The notes below the pieces were generated by a model. That model was not told where the DNA came from and ran no database searches. It saw nothing but the letters and a program-made list of their open reading frames with translations. The translations under genes were made by a program, and so were the position numbers. Shown here piece after piece: positions 22,511-32,972 of a DNA stretch of 64,000 nt. Position 1 is the first letter of the stretch. Every line of letters starts with the position of its first letter. Location: contig NC_037593.1 of assembly GCF_003073045.1 (NCBI RefSeq), forward strand, positions 13,772,735 to 13,836,734, written 5' to 3'. This stretch comes from Pomacea canaliculata (lineage: Eukaryota > Mollusca > Gastropoda > Architaenioglossa > Ampullariidae).

Positions 22511-23449
22511 ATTAGATCGTGAACGATTTCTGTACTACTTAGTTTACCATTTACACATTTTGTTTTTACTTTACTGCTCAGTGTATAAAACAGTTAATCG
22601 AGATATCTTAATGATCTATCAGCGAAAAATTACAGGTCAAAAAATCTTATCTCTCCGAATAACCCTCTTAAGAGTCAAGTGAGGAAAGAAAATGAACACA
22701 CACACAGAGAGACTATTTCGAGATAGTCGTAGTGACAAGAAACAAGATTCTGGTGACCTATTAGTACTGGCAGAGTACATTATAAACTAGAGATGGCAAA
22801 GAATTTCCGCTTAGCTGAAAAGTTGCAGACCGCCATGCCGCCATTTTATCACTGCATTTTAGTGCTATACTTCAAACGACCTGTAATGAGTAATCAAGTT
22901 ATCATCAAAGGGTTTTTCATACACAAAGAAACACCGAAAAGAAAAAAAGCCTACATAAAGTCAACTTTTTACCTTTCGGATCATTTCGGTCCATGTGAAG
23001 ATCGGGGGCTCCCGAGACTTTGTGCACCCACCGATCAGCCTGCCTGCGGTTGAAGGGCCAGCGAGTTACGGTTCTTTGAATTGTGTCCCTTAGTTATCGT
23101 CGTATGGTATGTCGGAGCAGGTCAATGCATACCCCTCAAAAATGTTCTCTTCCCCCCAAAAAAAAATCTGGTCAGTCAGAAAATGTTGCTCTTTTACTCA
23201 GGAAGACACAAGTGACAACTGTTTCTGTCATCTTTCCCACTCTCCTAAAATGTTCTGACACGTTGATCCAGATCTATTTCAAATGTCTTCTGAGCAGCTT
23301 ACATCAACATAGATTAATGACGTGTTAAAATGATGTCACGCCATCTTGCTTGATACAGAGATAAATCATCACAGATATAAATCATCTGCAGATATCGAGC
23401 TTTCGTTGAACTCTTTCTGACCACATCTCTTCCGTAAACATTACTACTT

Positions 23450-23770
23450 ACAACCTTTCCCATAATGCTTGTCCTTTTTCACACCCTTTCTTTTGCAATA
23501 TCAAGTTACTCTCAGTTCTTGTTCTTGTTATTTGGTTCATCTTTGTGTTTTGTGTAGTTGATTTTATTCTTCGTTTAGTACTTTTTTTATTCTTTTATAA
23601 CTCATGTTTTTTGTTTGTGTTCCTGTCCCTCGTATGCTGTCCATGTTTCGTTCTTGTCCTTAAGCAATGAGAACATGCTCCTTAGGAGTGTGAGTATGCG
23701 CTTTACACATTTTGCATTTTTTATTATTATTATTTTTCTTATTATTATTATTATTATTTTTATTTTTTTA
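23450..23770 (+). repeat. Dispersed repeat family A, copy 3
   Basis: The longest copy in this orientation. It ends with GAGTATGCGCTTTACACATT followed by an ATT microsatellite, the layout of a non-LTR retroelement 3' end. It matches copies at 8720-9065 (inverted) and 15575-15745. No open reading frame of a LINE is present. Confidence 0.7.
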
Positions 23771-24113
23771 TTTTTTTACAGTTTTTATTTGTTGCATATT
23801 GTGAATGTAAATGTATTATCGTTTAATGTATAGTGTTATTCTTTCTTCTTATTTCTTCTCTTACATTCTTAATGAAAAGCAGATAAATGTGATTAAAGCT
23901 TTAACATTCCAGAATGATGCCTTCGCCCATTTTCTAATACGCACGCTTCATTCGTGAATTGATTCGTTTAAAGACCAACTAGAGCGGTTTGCGTTGTTTC
24001 CAGATATCAGTATATATAGGTGATATAAAGCTAACCTGTTTCAGCGTCCTAAACTCATCCGTTAATTAATTATCCGCTACGATTCGCACCTGAAATCAAC
24101 TAGCACTGATAAA

Positions 24114-24362
24114 AGTCTACGGCGTCATGTTGGTACACTATTCACAACATTGCCTGCAGTCAACACCAATCATAGGGAGCGAGAGTGAGCGACAGTTTGG
24201 AATATTCGGACTCTGACAGTCTGAATTTCTCGTTTTTTCTGAAAAACTGCTTTAGCACGAGAAATACAGACTTTCAACGTCAGAATATCCCGAACTGTCG
24301 TTCTGATTGGTGTTGAAAGCTGGAAATGTTGCCAGTGGTGTACCAACTAGACGAAGTACACT
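24114..24362. repeat. ~250-bp imperfect palindrome
   Basis: The left arm (24114-24231) and right arm (24259-24362) are reverse complements at roughly 80 percent by eye. Outer blocks are GTTGGTACAC and GTGTACCAAC, middle blocks CAACACCAATCA and TGATTGGTGTTG, and inner blocks TTTCTCG and CGAGAAA around a loop of about 27 bases. It is probably a foldback MITE. It has no coding capacity. Confidence 0.8.
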
Positions 24363-25171
24363 GTTAGTAACACCAAATGTTCGTTTCACTGCTAATTTGT
24401 TAAAGTTTACAATCTAAACGGAGTGTTTGTCTACAGCACTTGAGAAGGAAAGATGCATTCTCTCAAGACCATATATGCTAAGAGCGTTCATAGAATGCTT
24501 ACATGTACCCTTTCACTCCCATGCACGCTTCAAGCATTTTGATGTTTATTTTCATTTTAGAAGCTGTCTTTGCAATAAACCCTCCCCCCCAAAAAAACCT
24601 ACAGTTTTTTATTTCTCAGTACAATATGGATTAACAGATGAAAGAATGTAACTACTGAGAGCAGTGCTGAAAAAGGAGACTTCCGCTAACTCGAAAAGTT
24701 TAAATTAAAATTTGTCATTTCCTTAATTCAAACTTTGTCAACCACCTTCATGTTGATGGTTCTTCATCGGCTCACTATCTCACTCACAGAAACAAGCGTA
24801 AGATGATTTTTATTCACGTTTTGTAGTCCGTTGCACAGTAAAAAATGTCCGTGTTCTTCGTGGGTGATTGAGAAGCAAAGCTGACAGCACCTGGAAGAAA
24901 AATGAAATGTGGGTTTCTGAAAAATTCTATTTCAATGGTATAACTGTTCCCAACCTTATATTTAAAGACCGAGATCTAAGTTCGCTGTTTATGGAGAAAG
25001 ATACAGGAGTAAGGTGTGCGGATGAATAGGTTTATAGACGGTTAAGTAACAAGACAAATAAAGCGACACTTCTAAAGCTGAAATAGCACGAACTTGTATT
25101 ACTGGACTGCTGGCAGACGATTTTTTCCCAGTTAACTACTAAAACGAGGCATGCTACTACAAAGCTTCCGG

Positions 25172-25177
25172 TTTATT
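25172..25177 (-). terminator. Polyadenylation signal of ShKT gene B
   Basis: TTTATT on the plus strand (AATAAA on the minus strand) 160 bp beyond the stop codon of the four-domain ShKT gene. Confidence 0.5.
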
Positions 25178-25336
25178 CACATTCTGTGTTTAGGCTCGCC
25201 GAGACTAACAGTGGAGAACTTCGCAAGAAGCTAAGTGTTGGTCTTGGCAGACAGACAGCAATCCACCTATACACGTCCATGGTTATAGGTATCAGCATGT
25301 AAATAGCATGTAGGAAAGGGAGACCAATCCTACTTA

Positions 25337-27993
25337 CTACACGCATTCTTGGCAGAACTTGGGACAGGCGGCTTGGCCCAGCTCGTCCTCGCAAGGATTT
25401 TTGCTGTACTTGCTTAGGAAGTCTTGACAACTCAAATTGCGAAGATGGTCTGCGCAACCTGCACAGAACACAGCTGTATGTCCAGTTCATCTCTGTATGT
25501 GTAAGCCTACAAACTAGAGGACAGGTCGAGCTTTCCTACGATTCTTACGATTTGGGGATATTGGATTGATCACAGGAAAAAGTCAATGACGTATCTACAG
25601 TTATTACTGAAATATTTTACCGACAAATCAGTTTTATGAGCGCAACTATGCTTTGAAACGTGGGTAGCACCTTGAGAAAGATGGTGCTACAAAGGTGGTC
25701 TGAAAAATTCTAATTGGCAGGTGGTATTCAGAATCTAGAACTTGCCGTCGTTTTTTCCTGATGAAATATACAGTTTTGAGCAGTTTGCGTGTTGCTTTCC
25801 TGTAAGTTTAAAATATTTATGTAAACTGATAAAAGATATTAGCAAAGTGCTTGTACAGACATCTTAGCACAAAGCTGCCGACGACATATCGCTGCACGAA
25901 CACTGGAGAGACATGGCAGGGAGGAAGAACTTATGATGATTATCAAAGGGAGAAAAACGAAGAGAAACTTACAGAGCCCGCAGGATTTCCGACACACCTT
26001 CTGGACGTAAGCATTCGAGCAAATGTGTGGATAATTGCATACAGCGGGATCCTGTACATCATCTTTGCACTCATGTGGACTTGGGGATATGAAAGCAGTC
26101 GATGAGGTCGTCGAAGGTGCGCTCACCGTGGTTGGGGACTGGAAGGTTTCTGGTGATGAAGGTGCTACCAAAGACGTTTCAAATAAAATTTGTTGGCAAT
26201 GCTGTGATAGTAGACAAAATATTTTTGTCGTCGTCGTCCTCCTCCTCATAATCAATTAATTATATGTGCTATTTAGAAAAAAACCTAGAACAGTGATGCC
26301 CAACCTTTTTGGGCCTGCGGGCCATATCCATTTCGGACAGCCGTGTCGCGGGCCACTTCACCGCAAAAATACAAAAAAGAAAAACAAAATAGAGCCGATA
26401 ACATTTTTTTTTATTAAAAACAAGTTATACTTACTATTAATTATGTAGTAATTAGTGGAATATTTCAAGTTGTTTTCCCGAAACCAACTTCTGAATGTCC
26501 GGCTGCATCGTAGAGACACCAAGTCAGAGAACTGAATCGAAATGTTCGTCCATCGAAAAAAAGATTGGGAAACGCCCCTACGTAGGGATAAATACTTCTT
26601 CTTCCCTTTTTTCGGTTTTTTTTTCGGTTTTTTTTTTTTACTAACATGCCGACTTCCTGCACTGTGGGCAGAAGTTTCGCGGGCCGGATGGCACCGCATC
26701 GCGGGCCGGATATGGCCCGCGGGCCGTAGGTTGGGCATCCCTGACCTAGAATGATTAAAAGCTTTTTTTGAAATTTACGTGAGTTGCAAATAGCGTTTTA
26801 ATCTCCTTTTCGTCTATGTTAAGGATTCATTTCTTTGCTTGTAGATGTGTGTATATACAATGGTCAGTTTGCCTGTAAAAATCAGGAGTAACTTTTTATG
26901 TCTGCGAAGGACTTACAAACGCCCAAACAACCTGTCGCCGGATTGAGAGTGACGTACGTTCTATCCGAGTGCAGATATTGCAGGTCGAAGGGCAGAGCGA
27001 CACGGAGTAGGGGTCGCCGCAGAAATTATATAGGTCGTCGCAGGTCAGGCGGTTGACAATCTTGTCAAAGCAGTCACCGTCAGTGGTGGAGTGTGTAGAA
27101 ATTACAACTGACTCCACTGTCGACCCTGGAACTGATGAGATGGGATAATACAAGGGCTTAGATTTGTGCTTTGTCTGAATATGTCTGCACTGTATGTTTG
27201 ATATTACTTTAGGATTTCTTTGCACTTGCCGTTATGGTTTCTACTTTTGCTTATTTGTGCTCAAAGCTGGCATATATGTTCAAGTATATGTAGATTGGTT
27301 TTCATGTCGAGTTTTTATATTTGTATAGGCCGATCAACCAGTTGCGAATGACACTCGTCAACGCTTCTACCTCGCACCTTATTGCTTCATTGACTCTTTG
27401 CCTTAGTTTTTTTATCAATTATTTTTACATTCCCACCCCGAGTATAAATATATATATAGAACAAAAGAACATGCATAGTTCAGTGGAAACAAGATTTTGA
27501 ATCCTGTGTGATTTAGCAAACCGCTAGTAGAAGGTTCTTACTGAAAATCAACCTAAAACCCTCTGCTCACCGCAAAAACCGCATTTGCGTGGACAAACTC
27601 TATGAGCATAGGTGTTGTTGCAGAAGTTTGGCATTTCCTCGCACGTCATGCCCAAGCCCACGTGGTCCTGGCAGTCGTCCTCCACGACTGGCAAAGCAAC
27701 GACTGTGTTTTCTGTGACATGAAAAGCATAGAACAAGCGGGAAAGTCTTCCAGAACTTATGGTTAACGTCTTCTGCGAGCGTAATCTGCCCTTGTTTCAT
27801 CCAAGTTTTATTTCAGATTTCTGCGATTTCATCGCTCATACTAGCCTGTTGTACTTTGAACCTATGAATGTTATCTAGTAAGTAACTTGCAGAAAAAAGT
27901 GACAAAGGAATTATAAAAATTCTCCTGACCTTGCCAGCCATAGAAGAAGAGAATAGAACAGGGAAGCACAATAGCCAGCAGCGATGTTGCCAT
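25337..27993 (-). CDS. Secreted protein with four ShKT domains (gene B)
   Basis: Five exons, 27930-27993, 27571-27711, 26958-27131, 25973-26164 and 25337-25458, join in frame to 230 residues. Exon 1 encodes a signal peptide (MATSLLAIVLPCSILFF). Each later exon carries one six-cysteine ShKT domain: residues 35-68, 89-122, 159-191 and 192-229, with family motifs such as CPRKCGFC, CPSTCNIC and CRKSCGLC. Threonine/serine/proline-rich linkers precede domains 2 and 3. All introns are phase 1, so domains can be added or lost without frameshift. The last domain follows directly on the previous one through adjacent cysteines. ShKT domains occur in sea-anemone potassium-channel toxins but also in many metazoan secreted proteins and proteases, so no toxin function is claimed. 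It is a tandem paralogue of the gene at 29797-32125. Confidence 0.88.
26291..26743. mobile_element. hAT-type non-autonomous element
   Basis: A 453-bp element with perfect 8-bp duplications ACCTAGAA (26283-26290 and 26744-26751). The terminal inverted repeats are CAGTGATGCCCAACC and, on the other strand, CAGGGATGCCCAACC, followed by GC-rich GGGCC/GCGGGCC blocks at both ends. This is the widespread hAT terminus type. It sits between exons 3 and 4 of ShKT gene B. The interior is AT-rich with no transposase frame. Confidence 0.92.
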
Positions 27994-29681
27994 GGATACA
28001 AAAAACTTAATATTAGATTCCTTGCGTTATAAAGTTACAAACTGGATCCTGTCCAGCCCACCGTTGTCCGTCCCGTAAAGACTAATTCCACTTTGACAAA
28101 AACTACCTTTCTGAACTGATTCACTCATTTATGTAGATAATGTCTTCCTTGTTCAGAGTCTTACCCTGATAAGCCCTGACATCAATGACATCTCTTTTCA
28201 GTTAAAAAAAACAAACCATTGCGTGCAAGGTGAAGATAAGACTGTTGGCTACATTTTGTTATCCCTGTGATACATGGTCGTCCAGATTTTCCAAATACTT
28301 TTCATCCCAATTAAAAGTTCAATCGATTCTTACTTAAAAATGTCTAGCAAGTGTATTAATGTCCATTTACAACATGCTATAAATAATCTCAATTAAAAAA
28401 TATGGTAAAGCTATTCTTTCTTGCCAAGAACGAACAACACATTTTCCTATCCTTTAGAGTAGCTCCATATGAGCAAAGTATCTCATTCATACATCACAAG
28501 AAGTAGACAACAAACGTGATATATCTAAACACATTTACATTTCATATATTTCATCTTCTGGCTAAACGCCAGTGCTATGCAAAAATAATAACTACACTTT
28601 TTGTAATACTTTCAATTAAACCCCTCCAAAATTTTATTTCTTGTTATTTTTCTTTGATGTGCATATTAAAACTTTTGAAAAATGTAAAAACTTTTAAAGT
28701 TTTAACTTATGGTAACCTGACGCATTAGTATTATCTGATCGTTAATTTAAAAAATAAAGACAAATTGAAAGGGATCGTTTGACTTTGCCGATCACAGATG
28801 AAGAGCATACAGTTTGACAATGACATGGCCAGTGCTAATGTCACTGACACTAAATATTTGTCAGTACACAATAAGGTCTTTGATGGTTCCATTTGGTCTG
28901 AAACTATGGTTTATCTAACTTGTGCATTTATTTATAGAAGTCATGGTGTTCAGGTCTGTAACTGATAAGCTCTGACTGGATTGTCAGCTGAAGATAAGAC
29001 TGTGTGCCTACATTTTGTTAACCTTTGCTCTCGACGTGAAGACATTTTACATAGTAAGAAGTAATGGTTAGCGTACGTGTATGTGGCGCGCACACACACA
29101 CACACATGCACGCACGCACGCACGCACACATGTATATTTTCAAGTTCCCATTAAAGTCTTAGTCTTCGATCCTCGCCCACATTTTTCGAACACTTTATTC
29201 CTGTATTATTTCAGCTTCTTTGAAGAGATTTATATTATCTTTCTTTCCTGCAGAGACAGTAATGTTATTTTATAAATAATGCATGGACAGAGCGTTTTAT
29301 GAAAAGAAAGTTATTTAAAAACCTGTTGAGGGGACACATATTGAGAACATCTGGCCATCTTGCCAAATATGCTGCATGACCATCGTGTAAGACTGTGACA
29401 GATGTAAGACACATTTTCTACAATGTGTCCGGTTAAGAAAGTCTTTAACTGCGAGGAGGAGGAGGAAGAGGAGGAAGGGAATACAGTTTACTTCTGTCAA
29501 ATAACCGAATTTAAAAAATGCACCAGATTATTTGTTGTCACTTATTTATACCAATCATTGCTGTGTTTTTTAAATCCAGGACATAAATGATTGTTTGTCG
29601 GTCCAGCGTTGAATGTGCCGTAAGATACAGCTTAGAAAGAGATGAGCTCAAGGAAATCCTTAAAATACTTAGTCCACATAT
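27994..29681. other. Spacer between the two ShKT genes
   Basis: It should contain the promoter of ShKT gene B just right of 27993. Otherwise there is AT-rich sequence with a CA/ACGC microsatellite at 29080-29115 and a GAG-rich tract at 29452-29478. No exons were seen. Confidence 0.45.
29080..29115. repeat. CA/ACGC microsatellite
   Basis: Alternating CA units passing into ACGC units. Confidence 0.85.
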
Positions 29682-29687
29682 TTTATT
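29682..29687 (-). terminator. Polyadenylation signal of ShKT gene A
   Basis: TTTATT on the plus strand (AATAAA on the minus strand) about 110 bp beyond the stop codon of the three-domain ShKT gene. Confidence 0.5.
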
Positions 29688-29796
29688 ATATCAACTTTTC
29701 TTATGGAAAGTTCACGGTAGGAGCTGATGCCGAGGACCCAGTTGATGTGCCGTACTTATGTCAAACGAATTAAGGAGTCGTCATGCAGCCAGCCCT

Positions 29797-32125
29797 TTAC
29801 GTGGACGTGCAAAAGCCACAGAATTTCTTGCAGGCGACTGACCCCAGAGGGTCTTCGCATAGAGAGGTCACATTCTTTGATAGTTCCTCCAGCTGCTCAC
29901 AGGTGACGCCCTCGCGAACACGATCTTCACAGCCTGCAGGTCAAACACACACACACACACGTGTAAGAGAATTGTTAATATTCTTTTCCTAGCTATCCGT
30001 AATTATACGTAACTATGTTGACTTTTGTACTTTTGAGCGATCTATCAACCAATCCATTAATTCATCCATGTTTCGTTTGTCGCAATAAACAGTTAATGTC
30101 AGATGTAAACAAACGTCAGTGACATTCATTTATAATTTTTTTTATATTTATTTTTTTTTTTTTTTACTGAAACTCCTATTTCCAGCGGTGGGAAACCACG
30201 GTCGACATTCATTAACCCTTGTTGTACTCACAAAAGCCGCACGTCTTGGGACAGAGCAGATTGGCATATGTGTCCGTGCAGAAGTGTGGGATCGAGGTGC
30301 ACAAGTTGTCCTCTAACCTGTCCTCGCAGCTGCCGTCGGCGAAGGAGGTGGTTGAGAAGTGTGTTGTAACGTGGCTTGTCGTCCTCGTCGTGCTAGGTAC
30401 TGTTGTTGTTGCTGTTGCCTGTGTTCTAGCTACAGAATATAAAACAAAAACTACAGCCACAACAAAATGTGATCAAGTTGGAAAATGTGGACATTTTTAA
30501 AAGACTAGTGAGGTACATTTTTTGTTTTGTGTTTTTGGTAATGATCGGGTTAAACAATGCAAGACGCTATATTTCTTCTAGGTGACTAGCTTCCGCTCTC
30601 GGTATAAAATTATCATGTACTAAAAGAGGTCAACATTACAGAGATCATGAATAAATTTTAATTGTGAACGCCTCAGCCAATGAAAGAGATGGGAACACAT
30701 GTTAATTAGGTATACCGTGACGTCAATGGTGGGGATAAAGAGAGGAAGAGGGATATTCGCCTAGGTTTAGGGAAATAGTTCCCATTATAGTACTGACAGG
30801 AAGAAAAGGTAGGTATGTATGAAGAAAAAAAAGAGATTGAATGAATAAATAAATAGCTACAAATAAATAAATAGTTATGCACTCACGAATGCAGTGTCCA
30901 CACATGTGGGGACATATGAGAGACGACAGGTGGGAATTGTGGCATAAATCTCGTGCGCAAACGCTACCGTCTGGCAGATTGCAGTCTCCTGTAAGTACAA
31001 AGCTCAATCGTCAGTGTTGTCCATAGGAATGGGAATCCCATGGGAATCCCATGGGAAACGTCCCATGGGATGGGATGGGATGGGACAGCACACATTTGTA
31101 TTTCCCATGGTAGTCGATACTTGATATTGCAAAATAAATTTACTGTTATTTCATTCATCAAGGATTTAAATCTTTCCTCTGAATCATCTATTGTATGTGA
31201 AGTAGCAGGAATTATAGAACAAAAGCCGAAAAGTGGTTTTCAGTGTTGTCCATAGGATTGTTAATACCATGGGAATCCCATGGGAAACATCCCGTGGGAT
31301 GGGACGGGATGGGACAGGCATAAATTGCCATGGGATGGGATGGGACGGGATAGAAAAATATGTCCCATGGACAACCCTGTCAATCGTTCAGTGTCCTTTC
31401 GTAGTGACTAACTGACAAAGACACTCCATTGATTACAATTTAGCAGAGGGATGAGGAGGAGAACAAAGTGACACGGAGGTGGGAATGGCGGGAGTCCATG
31501 CATTCCTTCAACCCTCCCATATAAACATCTGTTTTAAATGGTCTGAAAAAAATCATTTTAAAAAGAGTAATTTTTTTGTGTCTTCCTTTTAAAGTTTTTT
31601 TTGGTTGTTTTTCTCTGCCATAGATTTTGCACGCAGTTGAGCACTGTAATTAGTTCTTTCTGTGCCGTTAAATAAATGCACATTCTTCTATAATAAAACG
31701 TTACATTTATAAAAGTTTTACCCAAACGCATTGTTCATACGTAGAGAGCTATATAACAAATGAAATTAATGGGGTTAATTAATATTACAAAAAAAAAAAA
31801 AAAAATCGGTTTTCTCGCCGGCAAAAGTATTTCGTATTTCAAATATAGATACATCTTTCTTTCAGCCCGCGCGCACACGCATGTCCTGAACCTGCACTTT
31901 ACTACTAATGTCTTTGCTTTAACCAAGTATATAAATATACAGGTTGAGAAAATATTACATCAGACACTATGATACAAGAATAGCATGTGAATACATCTCG
32001 GTACTACCAGTAAAAAAGACAATGGTTCGTCGAATATGGAGGAACATAGAGTGCGCGTTCTCACCGTGACATCTTGCAAACAGGAGTACTGCCACTAACA
32101 GTACTGTCATCAACGTTCTCGTCAT
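29797..32125 (-). CDS. Secreted protein with three ShKT domains (gene A)
   Basis: Four exons, 32065-32125, 30887-30988, 30232-30429 and 29797-29933, join in frame to 165 residues. Exon 1 is a signal peptide (MTRTLMTVLLVAVLLFARCHG). ShKT domains cover residues 23-53, 89-121 and 122-162, with motifs CPHMCGHC, CPKTCGFC and CKKFCGFC. A threonine-rich linker lies at about 57-82. All introns are phase 1. As in the neighbouring gene B, the last two domains abut through adjacent cysteines at the exon joint, and the final domain has a longer spacing between its third and fourth cysteines. The protein is probably secreted; its target is unknown. A hAT-type element (31012-31379) lies in intron 1. Upstream, 32914-32972 holds a CCAAT and CRE-like module that is repeated in intron 2. 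Confidence 0.88.
30671..30725. promoter_or_regulatory. CCAAT / TTAATTAG / CRE module, intronic copy
   Basis: CTCAGCCAATGA, then GTTAATTAGG, then the palindromic CRE consensus TGACGTCA (30718-30725). It matches the module upstream of the same gene (32914-32972) in order and orientation. Binding is not shown; the function is inferred from consensus matches. Confidence 0.45.
31012..31379. mobile_element. hAT-type MITE rich in CCCATGGGA and GGGAT repeats
   Basis: A 368-bp element with perfect 8-bp duplications TCAATCGT (31004-31011 and 31380-31387). The ends are CAGTGTTGTCCAT and ATGGACAACCCTG, an inverted pair. Inside, a second left end (CAGTGTTGTCCATAGGATTG at 31241) restarts the same sequence, so the element contains an internal duplication or a nested partial copy. 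Runs of GGGATGGGATGGGATGGG are present. Confidence 0.9.
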
Positions 32126-32913
32126 CTTTCAGAGCTGTGGCCACTGCAAAAGAATTAAAAAAAGAGTTTCGTTGTGACTGTCAGCAGTCTACCAATTTCT
32201 TGCTGATCAAAAGATCAAATGGCACTGTATTTTCTTTTGTTTTTTTTGCAACTAAAATTTTTTTTAAAAGCCAAACAGTACCTGACTTTTATCAGTCACA
32301 GCACACCGACGCAAGACACGAGGTTAGATGATTCTTATCTTCTTTCGCAGATTTTTATGTCCCCAGAACATGTCGTTTGAAAAACAAGGGCAACGACGAA
32401 AGATGTGCCAGTGACAGTTCCTTTCAGACATGAGGCAAGGGTGTGGCGAAAAGTTATCGGAGTAGCCCCCATCTTTCTTTTAAACAATGATGAACTTTTC
32501 ACCATAGATTCAAATTCCACTTACCACTTGGCCAGCGTGGAACCTTGCACAACGACACAAGCACACAGGAGAAAATAAATGTATTGTTGTGTTTCTCTAG
32601 CCAAACTTCCTTAAAAGGATTCCTTCTGGATCGGTTTCTTGTTGAATATGTGACCTTTGTGTAATATTTACATATTTGACACATATTTGTACCGTGGTAA
32701 GAAGGCACTTAAAGACGAACCCGAGACAAACGTCAAATTAAGTTCGAAAGTTTCACCTTACCGAAATGTAGCGCCGACACTGAGTACCAAAATACTTTGT
32801 GAAAATACTTGAGATTGACCTAAACTCTACTGACATCATTGAAGGCCAAAACAGAGAAGTTATGACTATGTATGGATGTAATGGATGTATGTTTACGTTG
32901 TCAAGCCCTCAGC

Positions 32914-32972
32914 CAATGAGAGAACTGGAATCATACGTTAATTAGGCGTGTCTATGTACAATTGTGACGTCA
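32914..32972. promoter_or_regulatory. CCAAT / TTAATTAG / CRE module upstream of ShKT gene A
   Basis: CTCAGCCAATGA at 32919-32930, GTTAATTAGG, and TGACGTCA at 32965-32972. It lies about 0.8 kb upstream of the start codon of the three-domain ShKT gene and is duplicated in that gene's intron 2. Confidence 0.45.

Larger units (their letters stand above)
22280..25171. other. Intergenic region, repeats only
   Basis: No exon was supported. It contains a degenerate ~33-bp tandem repeat (22384-22510), repeat family A copy 3 (23450-23770) and a long imperfect palindrome (24114-24362). Confidence 0.5.

Noticed and set aside
24836-24893. Possible additional exon after ShKT gene B (acceptor CTTCCAG, then GAVSFASQSPTKNTD)
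   Set aside because: Gene B already ends with an in-frame stop at 25337-25339 and a nearby polyadenylation signal, and this piece lacks the cysteine pattern.
32503-32545. tRNA-like sequence on the minus strand (TGGCCAAGTGG ... TTTGAATCTATGG)
   Set aside because: The box A and box B resemblances are only about 10 bases apart, too close for a functional RNA polymerase III promoter, and no cloverleaf forms. At most it is a decayed SINE head.
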